Under the pieces are notes generated by a model. That model searched no databases. It had not been told where the DNA came from and was given only the letters and a program-made list of their open reading frames with translations. This document shows, piece after piece, positions 1 through 5,392 of a stretch of DNA of 5,392 nucleotides. Position 1 is the stretch's first letter; the number at the start of each line of letters is the position of its first letter. The position numbers were made by a program, and so were the translations under genes. The stretch is from an uncultured Saprospiraceae bacterium (GTDB taxonomy: Bacteria; Bacteroidota; Bacteroidia; Chitinophagales; Saprospiraceae), in contig CALMIT010000882.1 of NCBI GenBank assembly GCA_937864255.1, positions 1 through 5,392 of the forward strand, read 5' to 3'.

Positions 1-2171
1 TTACCTCTCTCCCCGACGATATTTTGACGCTGGCTGCGAAACCAGTTTTTAAGCGATTTTTCAATTTTTGGAAATGAGCGCTCAGGAGCAATTCCCAGTA
101 CTTTTTTTATCGCTCCCGATGTGATTTTATTTTGAAGTAACAAATTTGAAAAGCCCGGCAACCTTGTCGCGAGCGCATTCATAGTCGAAATATTTCCAAA
201 AAATTTCGCCTTAAAAGGTACGCCGCTGACACGCTGCCTTTGGTACAAATACTCGGCCTTCGAGGGACACTCGGAAGCGCAGCCTTTGCACGAAAGGCAC
301 AAATCCATTACCTCTGCCAATTCCTTTTTTGCAAAAACATTTTTTTCATGCCCCTGCCTGGTCAGCAACTCCCGCAATACGTTGGCGCGCGCTCTTGTCG
401 TATCCTTCTCGTCGCGGGTAGCCATGTACGAAGGACACATCACTCCGCCGCTTACCTCTGCCAGCTTCCTGCAATCTCCCGACCCGCTGCACTTTTCAGC
501 CAATTTTAAAATACTGCCTTCTTCAAAATTGAAAATGGTAGGAAAGTGTGGATTTTCGGCATCCTGCAAATAACGAATGTCCGTATCCATCGGCGCGGCG
601 TCCACTATTTTTCCGGGATTGAAAATCCCATCGGGATCCCAGGTATGTTTTATTTCTTTAAAAACGCTGTAAATTTTTTCTCCAAACATAAACTTGATAA
701 ACTCTCCGCGTCCCCGGCCGTCTCCGTGTTCGCCGCTTAACGACCCGCGATATTTTTTTACCAGCCGAGCCGATTGTTCTGCGATGGCGCGGAGTTGTAC
801 CAATCCGTCGGACTTCTTCAAATTTACCGCCGGACGGATGTGCAATTCACCGGCGCCGGCGTGGGCATAGTAAACGGCTTTTTGTCCAAAATTTTCCATT
901 ATTTTTTCAAACTCCGCGATGTAATCCGGCAGGTCGGGCAAATCCACCGCTGTATCTTCCACAAATTCGATGGGCTTGGCATCGCCCCGCACATTGGACA
1001 AAACGCCAAAACCTGCCGCCCGCAAAGCAGCAACATTTTTGGTTTTTGGCGGGTAAATTTTGGGGAAGGCGTAACCCAAACCCGCTTTTTCTAAATCGGC
1101 AATCAATATATCTGCCTTAAGTTCCAATTCGCCAGGTTCGTCTGCCCGCAGTTCGATTATCAAAACGGCGCCCGGGTCGCCCTGTAAAAAGAATCTGTTT
1201 TTTTCCTGTTCGCGGTTTTCTTTGGTACAGTCCATTATCGTTTTGTCCATCAATTCACAGCCGTAGGGTTGGTGGCGCATCGCCTCCAAAGTGGCGTACA
1301 ATGCTTCGCGCAGAGTGTAAAAATGGGCACAAATCAGCATTTCAAAAGGAGGCGGCAAAGAATCGAGACTCAGTTTTATCTCGGTTGTGAAAGCAAGCGT
1401 ACCCTCCGAACCCGCCAACAAGCGACAAAAATTAAAGTGCTGATCGCTATCGCTAAAAATTTCCGAAGCGTGTAAAATATCAATGGCATAGCCGGTATTT
1501 CTCCGGTGTATAGTTGGTTTTGGAAAGTTTTTTTCAATTTCATTTTTAAAACCCGGCTGGCTCAAAGCCGACCATATCTGCCGATAAATCTGTCCTTCCA
1601 AATCCGATTGTTTGGTCTTTTCGAAAAACTCATTTTTTGTCAAATCCCGAAAAATTACCTGCGAGCCATCGCTCAAAAAGACTTTTAGTTCCAGCACGTG
1701 ATCGCGCGTAGTGCCATATTTTATTGAGGTGGTTCCGCTTGAATTATTACCCACCATTCCACCCAGCATACACCTGTTGGCCGTCGAAGTATTGGGTCCG
1801 AAAAATAAACCGTGAGGTAATAAAAAAGCATTTAGTTCATCCCTGATGACGCCGGGCTGCACGATCACCCATCGTTCATCCACATTCAGTTCCAGTATCT
1901 TATTAAAATATTTTGATACATCCACAACCAAACCTGCACCAACACATTGTCCGGCGAGAGAAGTGCCCGCCGTGCGGGGTATGAGCGGAGTTTTTGTCAG
2001 CCTTGCATAATGTAAAATCTCTTCAATATCGTTTGCATCCTTAGGATAAGCTACGCCAAGAGGAATTTTCCGGTAGATGGAGCCATCAGTTGCATAAAGT
2101 GTTTTATGCAATTCATCCGTAAAAATTTCTCCTGAAAGGCGCTTAGCTAATTGTTCGAGAGTCTTTGCCAT
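1..2171 (-). CDS. FAD-binding and Fe-S-binding oxidoreductase (GlcD/GlpC type, YdiJ-like), 3' end outside window
   Basis: This is a flavin and iron-sulfur 2-hydroxyacid dehydrogenase. The frame stays open for 723 codons from the ATG at 2171 to the left edge. Seen: the FAD-binding PCMH domain is at about residues 40-235, with PLIPRTAGTSLAGQCVG (62-78), VQPGV (104-108), GGMVGNNSSG (137-146) and TGYAIDIL (226-233). GSEGTLAF (254-261) opens the FAD-oxidase C-terminal domain, which continues to about 525 and carries YAHAGAGELHIRP (435-447; His437 and His444 are likely metal ligands) and GSLSGEHGDGRGRGEF (476-491). Iron-sulfur motifs follow: CSGSGDCR (561-568) with MCPSY (578-582), then CLSCKGCASECP (625-636). 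Known: relatives run to roughly 950-1020 residues and end in a cysteine-rich CCG/heterodisulfide-reductase-like domain; that part lies outside. E. coli YdiJ is reported to oxidise D-2-hydroxyglutarate. Inferred: D-2-hydroxyglutarate or D-lactate/glycolate as substrate, with electrons passed to the respiratory chain. The family is clear; the substrate is not. The ATG fits the usual family N-terminus, and no earlier ATG lies between it and the upstream terminator. Confidence 0.93.
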   Translation of the reverse strand, partial: MAKTLEQLAKRLSGEIFTDELHKTLYATDGSIYRKIPLGVAYPKDANDIEEILHYARLTKTPLIPRTAGTSLAGQCVGAGLVVDVSKYFNKILELNVDERWVIVQPGVIRDELNAFLLPHGLFFGPNTSTANRCMLGGMVGNNSSGTTSIKYGTTRDHVLELKVFLSDGSQVIFRDLTKNEFFEKTKQSDLEGQIYRQIWSALSQPGFKNEIEKNFPKPTIHRRNTGYAIDILHASEIFSDSDQHFNFCRLLAGSEGTLAFTTEIKLSLDSLPPPFEMLICAHFYTLREALYATLEAMRHQPYGCELMDKTIMDCTKENREQEKNRFFLQGDPGAVLIIELRADEPGELELKADILIADLEKAGLGYAFPKIYPPKTKNVAALRAAGFGVLSNVRGDAKPIEFVEDTAVDLPDLPDYIAEFEKIMENFGQKAVYYAHAGAGELHIRPAVNLKKSDGLVQLRAIAEQSARLVKKYRGSLSGEHGDGRGRGEFIKFMFGEKIYSVFKEIKHTWDPDGIFNPGKIVDAAPMDTDIRYLQDAENPHFPTIFNFEEGSILKLAEKCSGSGDCRKLAEVSGGVMCPSYMATRDEKDTTRARANVLRELLTRQGHEKNVFAKKELAEVMDLCLSCKGCASECPSKAEYLYQRQRVSGVPFKAKFFGNISTMNALATRLPGFSNLLLQNKITSGAIKKVLGIAPERSFPKIEKSLKNWFRSQRQNIVGERG
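264..299 (-). other. [4Fe-4S] cluster-binding motif CxxCxxCxxxCP of the oxidoreductase
   Basis: This segment encodes residues 625-636, with cysteines at 625, 628, 631 and 635 followed by proline. That is the classic ferredoxin-type [4Fe-4S] motif. Together with Cys561, Cys567 and Cys579 upstream (471-491 and about 435) it forms the two-cluster module expected between the flavin part and the C-terminal cysteine-rich domain. The first motif has glycines and serine rather than a middle cysteine (C-x5-C). As I recall, this spacing is normal for the family and is not a defect. Confidence 0.88.
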
Positions 2172-2220
2172 CTTCGCTGATTTCGGGAAAGTAAAATTAC
2201 TCTTTTCAGTAAAAAAATTA
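2172..2220 (-). promoter_or_regulatory. Presumed promoter/5' leader of the oxidoreductase gene (weak)
   Basis: The oxidoreductase gene needs its own promoter if the upstream terminator works, and only these 49 bases are available for it outside the terminator. On the minus strand, TAATTTTA at 2199-2192 resembles the Bacteroidota -7 element TAnnTTTG, with the last base different. I see no convincing -33 TTTG/TTG partner at the right distance. No purine-rich Shine-Dalgarno sequence precedes the ATG, which is usual in this phylum. The location is inferred mainly by exclusion. Partial read-through from upstream is the alternative. Confidence 0.25.
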
Positions 2221-2246
2221 GGGGCTGCGGACGAATCCGCAGCCCC
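2211..2246 (-). terminator. Rho-independent terminator of the surface-protein gene
   Basis: Positions 2246-2236 and 2231-2221 form a perfect 11-bp inverted repeat, GC-rich at its base (GGGGCTGCGGA arm). The four-base loop reads TTCG on the minus strand. On that strand the stem is followed directly by TAATTTTTTT (2220-2211), the U-tract expected of an intrinsic terminator. The hairpin starts 32 bases after the stop codon at 2279-2281. The plus-strand side downstream of the stem (TATCGGTATG) has no T-run, so it should act only on minus-strand transcription. Confidence 0.9.
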
Positions 2247-2278
2247 TATCGGTATGATTCAAGTATTTATTTCAGAAA

Positions 2279-2518
2279 TTACTTTCTTACCATAAACTTC
2301 TTAGCAACTCTTTCTCCGTTGAGGTAGAATACTGCGTTGTAATTACCACCTGCAAGGTCAGAAACATTTACTTCAATCGTACCCTCGCTCACCTGGTCAA
2401 AGTCTTGCTGGTAAACAGCTTGCATCAAGCTATTGAAGATTACCATTCTAACGTTTTGACCGGCGTATTCGCTAAGATCGATGTTTACGATGTCAGATGC
2501 AGGGTTCGGATACAATCC
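2279..2518 (-). other. T9SS type A C-terminal sorting domain
   Basis: The final 79 residues (959-1037) match the Por secretion system sorting domain. They begin with GLYPNPASD, continue with alternating beta-strand patterns (NVRMVIFNSLMQAVYQQDF, then an aspartate-leucine-glycine turn, SDLAGGNY) and end with a basic VAKKFMVRK tail at the stop codon. This family is removed after outer-membrane translocation, and the mature protein is attached to anionic lipopolysaccharide or released. This domain is the strongest taxonomic marker in the window. Confidence 0.93.
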
Positions 2519-5392
2519 GATAGCATCAGCACTCAATCCGAAGTAAACTTTTCTTGTATCAGAGTAATCGAAAGTACCGTCGTTGTAAACTTGTTTCAGA
2601 CGATAGAAGCTAACACCTTTCAAAGGCTGCTTGTCTTTCGTTCTGTAGTAAATTTCCGAGTCGGTATCTTTCGTGCTTTCGATAGTCATAATAGGTTCGA
2701 AAGTCTGTCCATCCTGAGAACGTTCAACAACAAAGCGGTCGTTTTTGAATTCCGTATTGGTGATCCAAGTGAGATCAACTTCGTTGCTACCTTCTTTGGC
2801 GATGAATCCGAATTCGAATTCCATATCCGCTGGTTGGTCGCCAATTTCGGTTTCATTGTCAGCATCTTTCGTAACTGTTGTACGCGTTGCAGAAACGTTT
2901 ACAGTGTAATCTTCAGCCTCGCCCAATCCTAAGTGGTGATCACATGGGTTCGGGAATGCAAAACGATTCATGTAAACTCTCATTCTCGTCGGTCCAGGCG
3001 TCATTTGAGCAGGAACTGTAAACAGACCTACCAGAGGACCTACACCGCTTTGTTGCAACACAAGTTCACCTACGTCAGTGAAGTCGCCGTCACGGTTGTA
3101 ATCAATCCAGATTCTCCAGAAGCCCATTACATTGAAGCCGCCGGCAGAGCCAGGAATCAAAGAAACAACCAACGTCTGACCTGGAGTAACGTTTGTGCTG
3201 ATATTCGTGAAGTTTGCGTAACCGCCGTTGTTACCGGAAGTATTTTCTACACCGTTAAATACAAATTTGTGGATGTAGTTTTGAGTTCCGGTGCTCGGTA
3301 TCGTACAGTAAGCAGAGATAGTTACATTGAAGCTGCAAGTAGTTACATTTCCACCGAGGTCGGTAGCTGTGTAAACTACTGTCGTAGTACCAACAGGGAA
3401 GCAGAATCCCGGGTTGTGCGTAGAAGTAACTACCAATGTACCTGAGCCACAGTTATCATTGAACGTAGGCGGCACCCAGTTAACAACTACACAAGCACCA
3501 TTCGGAGAAACTATCGGTCCAATATTGCCCGGGCAGTTAGAAACTGTCGGAGGCGTATTATCAAGTACCGTGATAGTTTGTCTTCCTGTTGAAATATTAC
3601 CACAACCGTCATTTGCTGTCCATGTACGTACAATTACAGATACCGTTCCGTTACCGTTGATTGGTTGCGTAGTTTGGTTGAACATAACTACGATATTCGG
3701 ATTACAATCGTCAGCAATTACCACAGGAACCGGTGGAATTGGCTGAGAACAATCCAAAATCAAATCAGCCGGAACACCTACAAGAACCGGAGCTTGCGTA
3801 TCAACCGTAGTGAAGCTAGCTATTTTGGTTGCACTATTGCCACAACCGTCAGTTGCGATGAACAGGTAACTTCTGGTGCTTGTACCTCCACAACCCTGAG
3901 CTGTGCTCAACAACTGGTTTGTAATCGCAACAGTACTACCGCTGCATGCATCAACTGCAACTGCATTTGCACTTGCTGCCAACCATGCTGCCAATTGACC
4001 CGGATTCAAAGACAAATCACACTCGTATTGTACGTTTTGTGGATTTGAAGTGAATACAGGAGCAACATTATCAACAATGATGAATGAAGCCGATGCGCTT
4101 GAAGAGTTTCCACAATCGTCAGTAGCGACGAAAGAGTACACTCTTGTGCTGGTACCTGCGCAAGCGCCCGGAGTTGTGCTCACCAATGAGTGGCTCCAGG
4201 TTACAGAACCGCAAAGGTCAGAAGCAGAAGCTCCGCCGTTTGCAGCCAACCAAAGTGCCAAACTGCCTGTGTTACCATTTCCGTCGCATTGTACAGTCAT
4301 ATTGCCCGGCAGAACATCAATAGTCGGACCAGTAGTATCTTCGATAATGAAGTCGGCAGTAACAGATGCGGTATTACCACAACCGTCAGAAACTGTAAAT
4401 CTGTAAGTAGATGTGCTTGTAGAACCACAAGTATTGTCTTTAGACAACAGCTCATAACTCCAATCAATTGTTCCGCCACACTGATCTACTGCAACTGCGC
4501 CGCCATTGGCAGCCAGCCATGCATTCAGGTCAGCAAGATTTCCAGCGCCATCACACTCAACTACCAAATCAGCAGCAGGAGTAGTGATATCAGGAGCTGT
4601 TGTGTCTTCGATGCAGAACAATGCCGTACGAGTAGTTGCATTATTGCAATTGTCCGTAGCTGTGAATGTGTAAACAGCACAACCTGTTTCACCACATGCA
4701 TCGGAAGTCGGACCAGCTACAACTGACCAAGTCACCGTACCACAAGCATCAGCAGCAACTGCGCCGCCATTGATTGCCAACCAAGCATTCAAGTCACCGA
4801 TATTACCGGTTCCGTCACACTCAACTGTGAGGTTAGAAGGATCAGTAGTAAATACAGGACCTTGAGTATCTGGCAATACGCTGAATGACTGAGTTACAGA
4901 AGTGCTGTTGCCACATGCATCCGTTGCCGTCCATCTGTAAGTCACAGTGTATCCTGCGCACTGATCAGCTACGAACGGATCAACCGAAGGAACAACCGTT
5001 ACGTTAGGTCCACCGCATTGGTCAAAAGCTGCCAGGTTTTGCTGAGCAGGGAATGACTGATCACAAGTGATATTTGCAAGCGGATTCGGCAATTGCGTAA
5101 AGTATGGAGCAACATTATCAGTAATGATAAAGTCAGCGTCAGTAGTGCTGGTGTTACCACACAGGTCTCTCGCTGTAAAGCGATAAGTTCTTGTGCTGGT
5201 GTTACCACAGCCCGGAGTGGTTGAAAGCAACTGGAATGTCCAGCTTACCTGACCACAATTATCCGTAGCAAAAGCGCCACCCTGAGTCAACAACCAAAGC
5301 GCCAATTCACCAAAATTGCCTGCTCCGTCACACACTGCCGTGTAGTTTTGAGCCGGAGTCACAATTATTGGAGCCTCTACATCTATATTACT
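2279..5392 (-). CDS. Large T9SS-exported repeat protein (HYR-like repeats, GEVED domain, type A sorting domain), 5' end outside window
   Basis: This is the C-terminal 1037 residues of a very large secreted or surface-anchored protein. Residue 1 here is the first codon in the window (5392-5390). Seen: eight tandem beta-sandwich-like repeats (about 5-694), each starting near a D-x-x-[AGP]-P linker and mostly containing ECDG, NGGA, D-x-CG and ATDxCGN motifs. The last unit (612-694) is a recognisable HYR domain (FPVGTTTVVYTATD). A GEVED domain (695-833) follows, with IDYNRDGDF and GEAEDYTVNV, then an acidic linker, a fibronectin-like segment (858-951; FVVERSQDGQTF, SFYRLKQVYNDGTFDYS) and a T9SS type A sorting domain (959-1037; LYPNPAS to KKFMVRK). 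Known: such C-termini direct outer-membrane passage and are cleaved by the PorU sortase. Inferred: adhesion, matrix or cell-surface role. The frame has no stop before the right edge, and the signal peptide and probably further repeats lie outside. A GTG at 5362 is internal, since the codons before it (DVEAP) belong to the repeat pattern. Confidence 0.93.
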   Translation of the reverse strand, partial: SNIDVEAPIIVTPAQNYTAVCDGAGNFGELALWLLTQGGAFATDNCGQVSWTFQLLSTTPGCGNTSTRTYRFTARDLCGNTSTTDADFIITDNVAPYFTQLPNPLANITCDQSFPAQQNLAAFDQCGGPNVTVVPSVDPFVADQCAGYTVTYRWTATDACGNSTSVTQSFSVLPDTQGPVFTTDPSNLTVECDGTGNIGDLNAWLAINGGAVAADACGTVTWSVVAGPTSDACGETGCAVYTFTATDNCNNATTRTALFCIEDTTAPDITTPAADLVVECDGAGNLADLNAWLAANGGAVAVDQCGGTIDWSYELLSKDNTCGSTSTSTYRFTVSDGCGNTASVTADFIIEDTTGPTIDVLPGNMTVQCDGNGNTGSLALWLAANGGASASDLCGSVTWSHSLVSTTPGACAGTSTRVYSFVATDDCGNSSSASASFIIVDNVAPVFTSNPQNVQYECDLSLNPGQLAAWLAASANAVAVDACSGSTVAITNQLLSTAQGCGGTSTRSYLFIATDGCGNSATKIASFTTVDTQAPVLVGVPADLILDCSQPIPPVPVVIADDCNPNIVVMFNQTTQPINGNGTVSVIVRTWTANDGCGNISTGRQTITVLDNTPPTVSNCPGNIGPIVSPNGACVVVNWVPPTFNDNCGSGTLVVTSTHNPGFCFPVGTTTVVYTATDLGGNVTTCSFNVTISAYCTIPSTGTQNYIHKFVFNGVENTSGNNGGYANFTNISTNVTPGQTLVVSLIPGSAGGFNVMGFWRIWIDYNRDGDFTDVGELVLQQSGVGPLVGLFTVPAQMTPGPTRMRVYMNRFAFPNPCDHHLGLGEAEDYTVNVSATRTTVTKDADNETEIGDQPADMEFEFGFIAKEGSNEVDLTWITNTEFKNDRFVVERSQDGQTFEPIMTIESTKDTDSEIYYRTKDKQPLKGVSFYRLKQVYNDGTFDYSDTRKVYFGLSADAIGLYPNPASDIVNIDLSEYAGQNVRMVIFNSLMQAVYQQDFDQVSEGTIEVNVSDLAGGNYNAVFYLNGERVAKKFMVRK
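2540..2821 (-). other. Fibronectin-III-like beta domain preceding the sorting domain
   Basis: Residues 858-951 carry the pattern common just before T9SS sorting domains: VDLTWITNTEFKNDRFVVER, SQDGQTFEPI, IYYRTKD, then SFYRLKQVYNDGTFDYSD. It is probably a structural spacer between the functional ectodomain and the sorting signal. The charged linker before it (about 834-857, rich in D, E and T) looks flexible. Assignment is by pattern only; the exact fold is inferred. Confidence 0.7.
2894..3310 (-). other. GEVED domain
   Basis: Residues 695-833 run from YCTIPSTGTQNYIHKF to GEAEDYTVNV. Typical family features are present: a repeated aromatic/asparagine N-terminal part, TPGQTLVVSL, the FWRIWIDYNRDGDFTDVGE stretch (an acidic D-x-N-x-D-x-D pattern that could bind calcium), MRVYMNR, and the terminal GEAEDY that gives the family its name. 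The domain is frequent in T9SS-exported Bacteroidota proteins; its ligand is not established. Two cysteines (Cys696 and Cys817) could pair. Confidence 0.85.
3311..5380 (-). repeat. Tandem array of eight HYR-like protein repeats (80-90 codons each)
   Basis: Unit boundaries, taken just after the aspartate of the linker, are 5380-5117, 5116-4868, 4867-4604, 4603-4337, 4336-4070, 4069-3800, 3799-3560 and 3559-3311. Linkers after that aspartate read VEAP, NVAP, TQGP, TTAP, TTGP, NVAP, TQAP and NTPP in order. Units 1, 3, 4, 5 and 6 are the long type, with ECDG-like, L-x-x-WLA, NGGA and CGN motifs and four common cysteines. Units 2 and 7 are shorter and unit 8 is a standard HYR domain. DNA is diverged between most units, with short exact matches such as 18 bases shared by 4491-4508 and 4755-4772. 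The array probably continues beyond the right edge. Confidence 0.9.

Noticed and set aside
1..3. TAA on the minus strand at the very left edge as the stop of the oxidoreductase gene
   Set aside because: The reading frame there is GGT (5-3) followed by AA (2-1), so this TAA is out of frame. The protein would also lack its C-terminal domain.
240..1688. Plus-strand frames of 60-106 codons across the left half
   Set aside because: They are antisense to the oxidoreductase gene, which keeps one open frame with conserved motifs over the same bases.
2405..4726. Several long plus-strand reading frames of 110-178 codons (for example 2405-2932, 2933-3445, 4190-4726)
   Set aside because: All lie antisense to the surface-protein gene, whose domains are unmistakable. 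Their translations show no recognisable motifs and are low-complexity shadows of the repeat codons.
3590..5170. Recurring short strings such as CCACAACCGTCAG suggesting a CRISPR array or DNA repeat element
   Set aside because: They recur at irregular, codon-based intervals, vary in sequence and encode the conserved D-x-CGN motif of the protein repeats.
4297..5208. Alternative minus-strand frames at 4297-4479 and 4999-5208
   Set aside because: They are out-of-frame shadows inside the surface-protein gene, with leucine/threonine-rich translations and no recognisable motifs.
5360..5362. GTG as the start codon of the surface-protein gene
   Set aside because: The frame is open to the window edge, and the ten codons before this GTG (including DVEAP) continue the repeat linker pattern, so it is an internal valine.

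Overview
The window most likely comes from a member of the Bacteroidota, possibly an environmental Saprospiraceae/Chitinophagales-type lineage, though that finer placement is only a guess. The main evidence is a large secreted repeat protein ending in a type IX secretion system (T9SS) type A sorting domain, a system essentially confined to this phylum. A/T-rich intergenic DNA without a clear Shine-Dalgarno sequence also fits.

Layout: two protein genes, both on the minus strand and both cut by a window edge, fill nearly all of the sequence. Reading in the direction of transcription, from right to left, positions 5392-2279 hold the last 1037 codons of a large cell-surface or secreted protein. 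It has eight cysteine-bearing HYR-like repeats of 80-90 residues, a GEVED domain, a fibronectin-like beta domain and the T9SS signal. A 107-bp gap (2278-2172) follows. It contains a strong intrinsic terminator (11-bp perfect stem, four-base loop, T-tract) and, by inference, the promoter of the next gene. Positions 2171-1 hold the first 723 codons of a GlcD/GlpC-type FAD-binding and Fe-S oxidoreductase, related to E. coli YdiJ. Its C-terminal cysteine-rich domain should lie beyond the left edge.

The genes appear functionally unrelated: one is an exported adhesin-like protein, the other a cytoplasmic or membrane-peripheral 2-hydroxyacid dehydrogenase. The terminator between them argues against a shared operon. 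I found no RNA gene, mobile element, CRISPR array or phage element, and no gene-free stretch over 300 bp. I see no clearly new biological system. The points worth a second look are the internal organisation and cysteine irregularities of the repeat array and the compact terminator/promoter gap.
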